This document shows, one piece after another, positions 1 to 11,245 of a stretch of 64,000 nt of DNA. Source of the stretch: Sphaerolaimus hirsutus (lineage: Eukaryota > Nematoda > Chromadorea > Monhysterida > Sphaerolaimidae). Numbering within the stretch: the first letter of the stretch is position 1; each line of letters begins with the position of its first letter. The position numbers and the translations under genes are program-made. The notes beneath the pieces are model-generated. The model searched no databases, had not been told where the DNA came from, and saw nothing but the letters and a program-made list of their open reading frames with translations. Where the stretch lies: the NCBI GenBank assembly GCA_964036195.1, contig OZ038456.1:12152001-12216000 (forward strand), read 5' to 3'.

Positions 1-108
1 CGCATAGTGATTGTTTCATAGTGGTCTCGAGAGGGGGGGGGGTCAAACGAGGGGGGTATTTCGAGGGGGGGTATTTCGAGGAAAAACGGTATACCTATAC
101 CTATTTAT
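1..108. mobile_element. Right-hand fragment of the C/G-rich TA-flanked MITE family
   Basis: G-runs alternate with TATTTCGAGG and end in an imperfect copy of the family terminus (AAACGGTATA). This is the G-rich right half seen in full copies such as 25308-25716. The left half lies outside the window. Confidence 0.6.
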
Positions 109-1313
109 ATATTAGGTTGTAAACTAATGAAGTGCCTTTTTTGCCATCTCATACAAATATACATTTGTGCGTTCCATTGTGTTGTACGTCGACCGATTTT
201 GATGCCATTTGAGTATGTTGTGGTTTGGGGTCTGGGCTATGATGAAATGTTTTTGTTTGCTCAAATAATCCCCCAGTCCGGAGATAAGGGGGGTCTATAA
301 AAAGGTGGTCATTTTACGTGGCCAATATGCACATTGACTTTGAAGCTTAATAACTCAGCCATTTCTGGGCCGATTCGGATCGTTCAACACTTAAAATAAC
401 CAGGACAATCCGCATAATCAATTTTTGTGGTCGAGTCAGTGATGTCTTAATCCCGTATGCCGATTTGACCCGGTTTTTGAACATGAAAAATAATCGTAAT
501 TATAATTTTGCAAGACGATTTGTTTGAAGTTGCTATCATATACTATAGACAAAAAGAATAAATCTGGCCCAAAAATTATTTCAATATCTCTCTCCAGTCA
601 AAAGTTATATCACTTTAAACATTCGCCTCCCAACAATAAATAGAAAAATCTGCATGACGATCAAATGCATGTGACTTCAGAAATCCATATCTCGGCCATT
701 TCTCAGCCAATTTCCACCAATGAACACTTAAAATGATCAGAAAAACCTGTAAGTTTCATTTTTATGCTCAGGTTATCTGTATTCATCGTTCTTGATTAGT
801 TATTTACATGTATGGGAGGCGGAAATTTAAAGTTCTATTACTTTTGATTGGAAGGAGATATTGAAATAATTTTTTTGGTATATGAATCCCCATTGTCTAA
901 AGTATATGATAGCATGTTTAGAAAAATTTATTTTTGGTGTTTAAAAACTGGGTCAAATCGGCATACGTAATTTAGACATCACTAATCCGACAACAAAAAT
1001 GGAATCTACTGGTTGTGCTGATCATTTTAAGTGTCGAACGATCCAAATTGGCCCAGAAATGGCTGAGTGAGTAAGGTTCAAAGTGAATGTGTAGATCGGC
1101 CATGCAAAATGACCACCTTTTTATAGACCCCCCTTATCTCGGGACTGGGGGATTATTCGAGGAAACAAAAACATTTCGTCATAGCCCAGACCCCAAACCC
1201 CAACATACTCAAATGGCATCAAAATCGGTCAACGTTCAAAAGAATGTGGGATGCACAAATGTATATTTGTATGAAATCGAAAAAAGACACTTCATTAGTT
1301 TACAACCTAATAT
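109..1313. mobile_element. Long foldback (inverted-repeat) element
   Basis: The left end (ATATTAGGTTGTAAACTAAT) and the right end (reverse complement, ending at 1313) pair, and pairing continues inward for several hundred bases. Shared segments include the 'cataccccaacatactcaaatgg'-type stretch and a TATAGACC...CTTATCTC motif near 280 and 1120. No open reading frame of note lies inside. Related segments occur at 8301-9246, 41838-43558 and 63371-64000, so this is a dispersed non-autonomous family. Confidence 0.75.
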
Positions 1314-1963
1314 TACAAGATCAGGAAGACAATGTTAAAATACGCAAGATCAGTGGACCAAAGACACTACATTGCAGCGACCGCTGAAATATTTTATTTT
1401 TAAATGCATTTGGCACTATTGCAGCACTTTGTGTACTTCTCATTGGAGGCTGTTCATCATTTATTTTGTGGCACAAATTAAGTCAAAGTGTACCTTCTAT
1501 TGGAGACACCCTCTATTGGAGACATTTACACCCTTCTATTGGAGACACCCTTCTATTACAGACCTTCTGCTGTGCATTACAGTGGCATAGTGTGATCAAC
1601 GATGGAAAAAACACAGAAATTGAACACAGAAACTCATTGAGTTTCTGTGTTTTTGTTTTACACAGAAACACGGAAACTCATAAATTTTGAAAAACTCAAA
1701 ACTCAATTGAGTTTTTTTTTGGAGAACACAGAAACACAGAAACACGGAAACACAGAAAAGTTTTTTTGAGTTTTTGTGTTTTTTTTCAGCGAAGCGGTTG
1801 AATGCACATTAATTCAGTTAAACTAAACAAGATAAGATAAGCATGTATAGTATGTAAATATGTACATAATGTATTCATATTTTATAATGGTACATAAAAG
1901 AAATTCAAGATGGCATGCACATCTCATGGTGGATTTGACAATTTAACTTTCGACATTTAAGTA
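1314..1963. repeat. Minisatellite and CACAGAAACA-rich repeat block
   Basis: Around 1496-1556 the phrase TCTATTGGAGACACCC recurs about four times. From about 1600 to 1790 there are inverted and direct copies of CACAGAAACTCA / GAGTTTCTGTG. No coding signal is seen. The short open frames here are made of the repeats themselves. Confidence 0.6.
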
Positions 1964-2708
1964 TACCTTATTAACTCGAATTAACCCCCCCCCCCTTGAA
2001 TTAACCCCCCTCAAAATGGACTGGTGAAATAATAAGCCCCCCTTCAAAATAGCCCCCTCCGGGATGATGTAAATACATCATGTATCCAATGTACATGATG
2101 TATTTATTACTGCTAATTTGCATTGCAGCTACACATAGACTGTACTAGGTTGTGTAGCTATCTACATGTTTATTTCATATATATTCTGTTTGTATGCATT
2201 TATAACCTGTTTTGGGTACGTAAATGCCTACTATTTTCTATGATCCTTAAGCGGCGTTTACACGGTTTCATGTGCCGACAAAAAAAAGAGTGAAAAAGTT
2301 CCATAATTCCGGAATAAAGTTCCATATCTGCAAGGAAAGGCACTGAAGAATACTCACTAGTCAAGCGTACACACATGCCAATTTGCAAATAATTTGCGCC
2401 TGTCGTTCAAGACTTGAAAGCAAATTACACTTGTCGGTTCGGTTTCAAAATGAAAACCGAACCGACAAGTGTAATTTGTTTTTAAGTCTTGAACGACATG
2501 CCCGAATTATCTGCAAATTGGCATGTGTGTACACTCAACTAGTGAGTATACTTCACTGGTTTGTCTTGCAGATATGTAACTTTATTGTGGAATCATGAAA
2601 CTTTTTGTTTTCTTTTTTTGTCGGCACAAAATGCAGTGTAAACGCCGCTTTACAAAACTTTCTGATGAAATAATAAACCCCCATGGGGGTATTTCGAGGT
2701 AAATGGTA
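1964..2708. mobile_element. C/G-rich TA-flanked MITE carrying a nested insertion
   Basis: The left end is TACCTTATTAACTCGAATTA followed by C-runs. The right end has G-runs and then GAGGTAAATGGTA, the degenerate inverse. The interior resembles the copy at 42876-43316 ('gcctactatt', 'gatcctta', the ATGTACATGATGTAT motif). A second element (2250-2649) is inserted in it. Confidence 0.7.
2250..2649. mobile_element. TTA-flanked MITE, PIF/Harbinger-like, nested
   Basis: The termini are AGCGGCGTTTACAC and the inverse GTGTAAACGCCGCT. TTA target copies flank it at 2247-2249 and 2650-2652. The element folds along nearly its full length (for example the CGAACCGACAAGTGTAATTTG arms meeting near 2450). The related host copy near 43181-43200 reads GATCCTTATGAAAATTTCTG without the insertion, which confirms the borders. 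A TTA duplication is typical of PIF/Harbinger elements, but the transposase that mobilised it is inferred. Confidence 0.8.
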
Positions 2709-3608
2709 GTTGTAGTTCAAATCAAATCCGTAGTCTTCCATACAGTGCACATCCATTGAAGAATTTTGGAGTACTGCGTAAATTGTTGTTTCTGGGCATT
2801 TTGTTGCTGGTGTTGTGATGTTGATGTCCTCATTGTGGACATTTTTATGGACTTTTTTGACACTTGAATGAATACACAAATGTTATGTGGGGTTAAAACA
2901 TGTGTAAAACCAATATTTTATAAGAAAACCACTGTTTCCAGATAGAAATGCTGTAAATCGACTTTTTTTGGGGAAAACTCGAATTTTTTGGAAAAAACTC
3001 AAGTTTTTTAGGAAAAAACTCAAAAAAACTCGAGTTTTTACAAAAAACACAGAAATAAAAACAGAGTTACTCAGGGTTTTTTCGAGAAAAAAACTCAAAA
3101 CACAGGTATTCATTTTTGAAAAACTCAAAACACAGAAAGTGTTTTTTTTTGGAGAACTTACCCATCGTTGAGTGTGATAAAAAACTGTACCATCATATTA
3201 CAGCAAAATATGGCATTGTGTGAATATTTTGTGTTTTTTATTGTCTTGACTTGTATGTGAAGTGTTAAAGTGAAAATGTGTGAATGGAGCTGCAAGCCTG
3301 CCCATAATATACAGAGCTGTTGAAAGTACTGAGAGAAAAAATTCAAAATTTGCATGGAAACTTGATGACATAAACTGAAAATTGATGAAATTTTGCTGGA
3401 AAAGGAAAACAATTGCTGAAAAATTGTCAGTAATCAGAAATATTCACATAATTGAAAACAAGCGTTGATTGGAAAAAAAAAATTGCCTGTAGAAAGTGGA
3501 AATGGAAAATGGAAATTTGACACCATACTGCGGATGCCATAGCTCCAGCTGTAGGGAGCATTGAACACAGAAATTTTGAGGCTGTAGCCAACATTTTGAT
3601 GCATTTTT
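2709..3608. repeat. AAACTCAAAACACAG-type repeat, then unassigned AT-rich DNA
   Basis: About 2950-3160 holds many copies of GGAAAAAACTC and CTCAAAACACAG in both orientations, the same motif as 1600-1790. From 3171 to 3608 I see AT-rich DNA with no gene or clear repeat. Confidence 0.5.
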
Positions 3609-4218
3609 CATCCACATCAAGTCAGGCACCATTTTTGTCGATCAACATCAAGTTATGCACTTTACAGTGGTTTACAATCCTGATCACCCACCAGACCAGA
3701 TCCCAATTCAAACATTAAAGAAACAATCCCTATCCTGATCATGAAAAGTCAATTCTGCTTGAACCCCACTCGAGAAATATCAACCCGCCCAGCCCCCAAT
3801 AGGTTTATTTTGTAAGTTTCTTTACATCACACTTCAATAGACACTTGAAAGTCATTTTGAAAAAAGTGAGAGAAAAAATTGACCAGTTTAGACACTTCTG
3901 CATTTACCCCCATCAAAACTCCTTAGGGGACATTTTCAATTAAATGTTATTGATGCAATTTCAAAGCTTCATGTTCTTGTAGATGAAGTCATAAATGAAC
4001 TTTTCAAGTGTCTACTCAAAAGTGATATAAAGTAACTTTTTTGAAGCCACCCTGTGGGAGGGCTGGGGGTAAATGTGATGATGTCATGTGGGTGGGATGG
4101 GGATTGGGTGAGTTTTGGAGTATGGTTCAAACAGAATTGACTTTTCATGATTGGGATCGGGATTGTTTTTTTAAAAGTTTGGGTTTGTTTTTTAAACACC
4201 ATAAAGTGCCTAACTGAA
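3609..4218. mobile_element. Foldback element
   Basis: The left arm carries AGTCAGGCACCATTTT and GATCATGAAAAGTCAATTCTG. The inverse appears at 4120-4218 (CAGAATTGACTTTTCATGATTG, AAAGTGCCTAACT). The loop contains further inverted pieces ('cacttgaaaagttca' type). No coding content is seen. Confidence 0.55.
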
Positions 4219-5093
4219 AGTGCAGATCAGTAAAAATAGTGCCAGAATTGACCCAGACAAAAACGGCATTCCATTTTTTATGTTCAGGACCCGCACTGTA
4301 GTGGGCCGCCACAGCCTACATTTTATGCCCCCACAACTGGAGTTTTGGCATCCATGGTGGTGGTACGATTTTGGTGCCACACTTGATGCATACAGGAAAA
4401 ATGCACAAATAATGTTGTGTATTCAGCAACCCACTTTGTGCATAGTCGCCGATGCACCACCAACAGGTGTATAGTATTGGGTGTTTCACGTACATAACTC
4501 CTAAGTATCAGCTCCATATCTTGCACACAGTTGGCGATATGGCACTTGTAAGAACAAACCGAAGTTGGAAGCAGTTTTTTTAATTGTATTTTCTGTCATT
4601 TTTTTAAATGCTTATATTTTTTATGACCAATATTCTGAGATTATATTGAATAATAATTTCTGAATGACACCCATTTTTGGAATGCTATGCACAAGGTGAA
4701 TAGTGGATCATACAATGGCCTGTATTTCAAATAATATTTTCCATAGCACCTAGCATAGGCCAGCATTTCTAATTGTGCACAATATAAAACTTATAGAGCA
4801 CAAAAACCATTATTCTGGTAAGGTTATTCTGGTTACATTGTAAAGCATTTACATACTTAAAGCCCACGCGTCATCTTCGCGCTAGAGGGCGCTCGGGTGC
4901 GCACTCGCGTCCCAAGCGCCGGCCTAAGCCGCAGCAGCGGCAAGCGTTGATGGGCGTGCCTGCGCACGCTTACGCGCCAGAGGGTGCTCGCATGCACAGG
5001 TGCGTCCAATCACCAACGTACACTGCCACCGGGCTTGAAACTTGGCGCAAGGCCAAGAAAGCATTGCGCTGCGGGCTTAAGAGGGTGCCGGCC
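4219..5093. other. Unassigned stretch with GC-rich right end
   Basis: 4219-4860 is AT-rich with no supported feature. 4861-5093 switches abruptly to GC-rich, CpG-containing sequence (GCGC, CGCG words). It resumes after the MITE at 5094-5606, so the two pieces were probably one island. No exon could be recognised. Confidence 0.4.
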
Positions 5094-5606
5094 TAGGGTG
5101 TCAACTTTCCGTTTCCGCTTTCCGCAGGCAAATTTTTTTTCGTTTCCGTTTTCCAGTTTTTCGGCTGCTAAATTTTTTTTCTGTTTCCGTTTCCGTTGTT
5201 CCTGCTCATTTTCCGTTTTCCGGCTAAAATTTCAATTTTTCCACCTTTTTTCCATTTTCTAGCTCAATTGTCTGTTTTTCCAACTTTTTTTCATTTTCTG
5301 GCTCAATTCTCTGTTTTCTGTTTCAGCCAAACTGGTAAACATGCATGCAGTTTCTCAATTATGTGAATTGTTTCTATTTCTAGCAAGATTTCTGCAAAAA
5401 TTTTTATTTCTGGATTAATTTTTGCAATTTTTTCCATTTCCGGCAAAATTTCAGCAAATTTTTTTCTGTTTCCGGCATAATTTCAGCAAATTTGTCTGTT
5501 TCCGTTTCCGTTTTCCGGCCTTTCATGTTTCCGTTTTCCGTTTTCCGGCAGGTGCAAAATTTTTTCCGTTTCCGTTTTCCGCCAAAAAGTTTTTGTTGAC
5601 ACCCTA
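5094..5606. mobile_element. hAT-type MITE with TTTCCG subterminal arrays
   Basis: It begins TAGGGTGTCAACTTTCCG and ends with the inverse GTTGACACCCTA. Both ends consist of repeated TTTCCGTTTTCCGG words. GGTGCCG occurs close to both borders, consistent with an imperfect 8-bp target duplication (GGTGCCGG / GGTGCCGC, with three extra bases on the left). Relatives lie at 30221-30496, near 48211, near 53728 and at 61490-63370. Confidence 0.7.
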
Positions 5607-6150
5607 GGTGCCGCAGCACCCGTTTCTTTTTACTTCGCGATTTTTAACGAAAAGTAAAACTTTGACCAGAAAAACTTGGCACCGTTCCAAGTCGTCCCCC
5701 GGCCTCCACGATGGGTAGGTCCGGGTAGATTCTTCGCGCACTTCGAACACTTTTCTTCTCGGCCAACGCCGCGGACGGCAGGGCCCTCTCCTGACCGGCG
5801 CCACGCCACTCTGCGTCCGGATCGTTTCTCGTCGAAGCCCTCGCAGTAAAAGCGAGCGGCAGCCTTCGGGAGGCTCGCAGTCAAGGTGAGCGGCAGTCTT
5901 CAGTTGACTCGCAGTAAAGGCGAGCGACAGTTTTCGGGGGGCTCGCAGCAAACGCGTGTGGGCATCTTCGGAGTTCGCAACAGAAACGGCCCCCCGGCTT
6001 TTCGTAAATTGGCACTGCGCCAACCAGCGAGCGCAAACACTGCACTGTCTGCACTGCAACAGGGTACTATGGCACTATTCACGAAGTGGGCGCCAGGCTC
6101 CTATAGCGCCACAGAAAAAGGGTGCCAATGCCAATGGCACCACTCCATCA
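5607..6150. repeat. GC-rich island with a 34-bp tandem repeat
   Basis: Four 34-bp units starting CTCGCAG lie at 5840, 5874, 5908 and 5942. The surrounding sequence is CpG-rich and much higher in G+C than its neighbours. From about 6065 it grades into a GGCGCC-type fragment ('gggcgccaggctcc'). A 151-codon minus-strand frame runs through it, but it is built on the tandem units and matches no family I know. A promoter-type CpG island is possible but unproven. Confidence 0.6.
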
Positions 6151-6445
6151 CTAGTCAACTCCCATAAACTCAATCCGTAATTTGGCAACTCCTGTCAACC
6201 CAGCCCATGATTTATCAACCTCCATAATCTCAGGCCTAATTTTCCAACTCCCTTTAACTCTGTCCCTAAATTTGTCAACTCTCATAAGCTCAGCCCCTAA
6301 TTTGTCCACTCCCATCATCTCAATCCCTAATTTACAGACTCCGATCAACTCAATCCCTAATTTGTCAGCTCCCATCAACTCAGCCCCTAATTTACAGACT
6401 CCTGTAAACTCAATCCCTAATTTGTCAACTCCCATAAACTCAGTA
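6151..6445. repeat. Minisatellite, roughly 30-bp unit
   Basis: About ten units of the form AACTCCCATAAACTCAGCCC + CTAATTTGTC. The same unit occurs at 11195-12415 (interrupted by a hAT MITE) and at 36275-36680. Long open frames on both strands are a consequence of the periodicity, not genes. Confidence 0.8.
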
Positions 6446-7309
6446 CTAGTGTTGGGAACCGACCCAACCCCAATACCTGCACACTTTTTGGTGTAAAAAT
6501 AGCTGTCAAATGATGCATCTGTAAAAGTACAACTTTTACACTTTCCATAAAAAGTACCCACTTTTACATATTCTATGAAGAAAAGTACTCATTTTACATT
6601 TTCCCAGGGAAAAAGTGCCCGCTTTTACATTTTCCTGTGGAAATATAATTTACTCACATGTACTCATGAGTACAAATAAAAAAGTATTTTACATTTTCTG
6701 TATTTTGGTGTGAACTGTGAGTAAAAAAGTACTTTACATATACATATATTTTGAAAGAAGTCAGTATTTACAACAACTTTCGTGTTATCTATTGTGTAAT
6801 ACTTGTGTAAAAAGATTTATTTTTGTGGGTATTTTATGAGCATGTGTGAAAATCAAAGTATTTACATGTATGCATACTTTTGCAAATACTTGGTACTTGT
6901 ATCACCTTTGGTTTTTTTGGATGTGTCGGAGGTTACACAGGCTATCCAAAAGACAAGGTGGATGTACTCGGTGTGCAAATTTACAAATGCTTGTGGCACT
7001 TGCATGTAGCCACCAACAGCAGCTGTTTTGTGATCATAGTGTGGATATCCTCCCATTATTTTGCATTCTGGATACTCATCACGACTCAGTGGCAACCATT
7101 TCTGTAAATAGGTTTTTTTTTATTAACTTCAATGGATGATGAATATAAGTTTACACACTGGCTGAATTGAAGAATTGGTATGTATCATATAACATGCCAT
7201 ATTAAAATTGAGCTATTATAAGAAGTATATTAAGGGTAATGTATAATCCTCATAATATATATCATAATAATAAACTGGTTCTAGATATAAATAGAAAATT
7301 AATAAAATT
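6446..7309. repeat. TTTTACA-rich block, then unassigned DNA
   Basis: 6480-6790 is full of 'aagtac..ttttacattttcc' words resembling the subterminal arrays of other MITEs. 6791-7309 has no recognisable feature. Confidence 0.4.
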
Positions 7310-8185
7310 ATGTTTTAAAAAGCCCACATGCAAGCTGTCAGGCTGTTATTGTGTGTGAGGGTGCCCCGAAGAATCTACTATATATACCCAAGGGGGCACC
7401 CCCTCAGGCTACCTTGCTGCAATATTTTTTTGTATTTTTTCTGGCTAATATAAATGGAAAATCCATACCAAATTTTTGTTCAGGCTGGAATTTGATTTAT
7501 TTATAAAATTGGGCGGGGACGGTTTAGGCCACTTATCGTTTTGACATATGAGATCGTAACTTCCTGCTACTTTTCCACCCCCTCACAACCCACACAATCC
7601 CCACACCAAAATTTTACCGAAGATCAAACCAAAAAATATTATTTGAGCTAAACATAGGTTGGGGAAATTTCATGCTCAACTGCCCCAGTACTTTCATGTG
7701 GCACATGGTCCCCAGAATTAGGTTCCTCAGTGTCAGGAGCGACCCATGTATGCTCCTTTGCCATGCCTTTGCACATACTATGTTTTTATGGCCACCAGTG
7801 AAAATGGGTGAAAATGCCATGACAAAAGTGGAATTTTATCTTCAACAAAATTTTGGTGTGGGGCTTGTGTAGGTTGTGAGGAGGTGGAAAAGTTGCAGGA
7901 AGTTACCATCTCATATGTCAAAAAACTAGTGGCCTAAACTATCCCCAACCAATTTTATAAATAAATCAACTTTTGGCCTGAACAAAGATTTGTATGGATT
8001 TTCCATCTATATTTGTATTTTAGCTTTTATTTGCCAGAAAAATACAAAAAAAAATATTTTTGAGCAGCAAGGGTAGCCTGCGGGGTGCCCCCTTAGGTAT
8101 ATATAGTAGATACTTCAGGGCACCCTCACACAAGATGAATACCTGACAGCTTGCATGTGGGACTTTTAAAACATAGTTTTATGAA
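7310..8185. mobile_element. Foldback element
   Basis: The left arm contains CCCACATGCAAGCTGTCAGG, GGGTGCCCC and TACTATATATACC. The right arm has the inverses up to CCTGACAGCTTGCATGTGGG. The arms are about 350-400 bp around a short centre, and there is no coding content. Confidence 0.75.
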
Positions 8186-8223
8186 TTTTCCATTTATATC
8201 TGCCACCTGTTTATATATAATCA

Positions 8224-8228
<5 letters not shown>

Positions 8229-8257
<29 letters not shown>
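8229..8257. repeat. TA dinucleotide microsatellite
   Basis: An uninterrupted run of alternating A and T. Confidence 0.9.
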
Positions 8258-8259
<2 letters not shown>

Positions 8260-8300
8260 CCTCATAATATATATTTACATATATAAATAAACTCGTTATA

Positions 8301-9246
8301 CACTAGTGGACATAATAGTTGAGACTCTCCACCATTGTCTCATAAGTGAAATTTGTTCAGGTGAAGTCTGACTGTGTTCACATGCACGTCACTCCTTAGC
8401 CGCTGAGTGAAAATTGTTGATATTTGAATATAATGTAATTTTATGTTGGGGCTAACGTGAAAATCGATGGCATCTTTCTATGACTCCCCTGACCCAAGAT
8501 ATGTTGGGTCTGAAAAAAAGTAAATTTTTCTTGAAAATTTGGTGTCACCCAGAACTCACAAAATTTGCATCTCAATAACGTACATTTGTTGACCGATTTT
8601 TGTGAATCGACTATTAAAATGATCACAAATGATTGGAGAGTTCATTTTGTAGGTCAAATCGGTGATGTAGAATTGTGCATATTTATATCGATTTGGGCCT
8701 GCAGTTATTGATACGAATGAAAGGCAGAAGTTTGAAGTGCTATAACTTTTGATTGGTAAGAGATATCGATCTGACTTTTTTGGTATTGTGTTTCTCTAAA
8801 TCAAGAGTATACGATAGCGTGTTGAGAAAAAAATAATTATTTTTGTTGTGTTGAAAAAATGGGTCACATCGGCATACGATATTTAACATCATTAATCTCA
8901 CATCAAAAATGGAATCTTCAGATTGTTCCGATCATTGTAAGAGTTGAATGATCCAAATCGGCCCAGAAATGGCCAAGTTATTAAGCTTCAAATTCAATCA
9001 CCCAGATTGGCCAGATTTTTTATTTTTTATTGACCATGTTTTTATAGACCCCCCTTATCTAGTCACTGGGGGCTTATTGGAGCAAACAAATTTTTTTAGT
9101 CATAGTCCCAACCTTGAAACCTAACATACTCGAACAGCATCAAAATTGGGCCAGGGACAAGTGACTGAGAAGCAACACAAGTGTGGTCGACCCCCAGCCT
9201 CCCATTTCTCTATGGTGAAAAGTCTCAACTATTCTGGCCGCTAGTG
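8301..9246. mobile_element. TA-flanked MITE (Tc1/mariner-like ends)
   Basis: Termini CACTAGTGGACATAATAG and the inverse of CACTAGCGGCCAGAATAG, each followed inward by TTGAGACT. TA is duplicated at 8299-8300 and 9247-9248. The interior shares the 'tagaccccccttatct' and 'gatattgaaata' segments with the foldback at 109-1313. The element at 41838-43558 has closely related ends. Confidence 0.8.
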
Positions 9247-9263
9247 TATATAGTATTAATAGT

Positions 9264-9780
9264 AAACACCTGCCCAACCAGCCAAGTCTAGCCCCCTAGT
9301 TTTGATATCTGATTTCACATCAGATGCCATATCTCCGGCTGTGGGAGTGGTGGAAAGCTAATTCTTGTGGGGTATATAGGTGCAACCCCCCACTACTCCT
9401 CATGAATGGGAGGGGCTGCGACGACTCAATATAAGGTGGTTCGCAGTATATGTGAAAAAAATTTCCGGCATTTTCACTGTCCGCCACAGGTCCGGCCCCC
9501 ACTTTCTTACGCTACGGCTTGAAAAAGAATGCCAGTAATGCCAGTTATTTAGTAGTTGGCCAAAAATGTAAGTAAAATGCAGACATGCATTCCAAAACAT
9601 CGATTTCACACAAATTTTTTCCCAGCGGCAGAGCAAAACTTGTAAAAATGTTTTTTAAATGAGGCGTTTGATTCCGTAACCCGTTAAGTGCAAAAGTGAA
9701 AAAAATTGAGTTAAGTGCGGATCTGACGTATATATATATATTTCATCGTGATAAAAAAAAAATTACCTCAATATCTCATG
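9264..9780. mobile_element. 5' half of an AACACC-type TA-flanked MITE
   Basis: Begins TA + AACACCTGCCC, followed by the family's AGCCCCCTA, GTGGGGTATATAGGTGCAAC and 'ctcatgaatgg' segments. No matching right end was found nearby. Another left half in direct orientation lies at 10731. Confidence 0.6.
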
Positions 9781-9789
9781 AGGTAATTT

Positions 9790-10045
9790 TTTTTAACGCA
9801 TTTTATTGAGATGCAAATTTTGTGAGTTCTGGGTGACACCAACATTTTAAGAAAAATTTACTTTTTTTCAGACCCACCATATCTTGGGTCAGGGGAGTCA
9901 TAGAAAGATGCCATCGATTTTCACGTTAGCCCCAACATAAAATTACATTATATTCAAATATCAACAATTTTCACTCAGCGGCTAAGGAGTGACGTGCATG
10001 TGAATACAGTCAGACTTCACCTGAACAAATTTCACTTATGTGAAC
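9790..10045 (-). repeat. Inverted copy of 8330-8600
   Basis: The segment from 'gagatgcaaattttgtgag' through 'cacctgaacaaatttcacttatg' is the reverse complement of the left part of the TA-MITE at 8301. It is therefore a detached arm of that family. Confidence 0.7.
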
Positions 10046-10564
10046 ATATTTAAACTCATTAAACTCAGTAAATTTGAGTATACATATTTTTTGAGAAAAC
10101 ATTAAGATGTTTTGGCAACTTTGGAAAAAAGAGACAAAAGTTGAATAGTAAAATAGGTGAAAGTGGAAATTCAGTGACCTCTGAGGTTTCAGTGACCTCT
10201 GAAAAAATGTTTTAAAGGTTTCAGAGACCTCTGAGAATGGCACTAAACTATTAGAATAAATACGATAAGTAATTTACCAACTGCACAATAAAATTTGCAA
10301 CATTCAAGTCAAAAATCATTTGAATCATTAGATTTAGTTTATGTTCAACTATAGATTGTACTGCTCAGTACCACATTTGGCATCTGGTCAATTGGAATAA
10401 CTTAGGAAATTAAAAAAATTTAAAAAACTTAAAAAAGAAGTAAATATATCCCATCAAAGTGGCTAAAGCCAACAAGAAGTAATATATCATATACCATGCC
10501 TTTTTCAAATTGAGCTGCCAAAAGAAGTATACAAATCCTCATAATATAGATGATCTATCATCAC

Positions 10565-10702
10565 AGCAAACTGCATCACAAGGAAACAATTTCACCAAAC
10601 TTTTGCATGGCAGCGAGAGCAGTGTCAAAGTGCGATGGCGAAAAAGCTCTCACTGCCATGCAAAGGTTTGGTGAAATTGTTTCCTTGTGATGCAGTTTGC
10701 TG
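10565..10702. mobile_element. Short near-perfect palindrome (hairpin MITE)
   Basis: CAGCAAACTGCATCACAAGG at the left and its exact inverse at the right pair over about 55 bp per arm, with a short loop around 'agtgcgatggcg'. The whole unit is about 138 bp. If transcribed it would form a long hairpin. Confidence 0.75.
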
Positions 10703-10727
10703 TTTTGATTGCCTTTATTATTAGGAT

Positions 10728-11194
10728 TAATAAACACCTGCCTGAACAAGTCCAGCCCCCTATTTTTATTTTCACTTCGCACGCCCTATCTCCAGCTGTC
10801 GGCGGGGTGGAAAGCTAATACTTGTGGGGTATATAGGTGCAACCCCCCACTACTCCTCATGAATGGATGGGGCAGCAGTGACTCACTAACATAGCGATAC
10901 AGCTTGGGCCTAAAATTCCAGTGTAAAATTCCATCGCAAAATTGAGTACATGAAAGTGGATGATGATACAGGTAGTGATGCAGTAATGATGTTCAAACTC
11001 AACGTTCACTATCCACCGTTTCCGGAGTTTCGATTTTTGGATGAAATTTCAATGTAAAATCAGTTGGAAACATAGAGTAGAAGATAAAACTTATTGTCCA
11101 CTTTTATGTAATCAATTTCGTGGTTAATTTTTATTTTTGAATTTTACGTTAAACGGTAATTTCACCTTATATACACCGACTCAAACCTCACAAC
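10728..11194. mobile_element. Second AACACC-type left half plus dispersed repeat
   Basis: TA + AACACCTGCC and the family body up to about 10890. Then a piece ('ccatcgcaaaa...catgaaagtggatgatgatacagg') occurs again at 26340-26400. No right terminus is seen. Confidence 0.5.
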
Positions 11195-11245
11195 TTCCGT
11201 CACCACACTTTCCCAACAGCCCAATAATTGTAACCTCCTATGAAC

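Noticed and set aside
5604-6059. 151-codon minus-strand open frame
   Set aside because: It runs through a GC-rich 34-bp tandem array, matches no family, and GC-rich DNA keeps frames open by chance.
6182-6496. 104-codon frame rich in PNLSTPINS repeats
   Set aside because: The periodicity is that of the 30-bp minisatellite and both strands are open.
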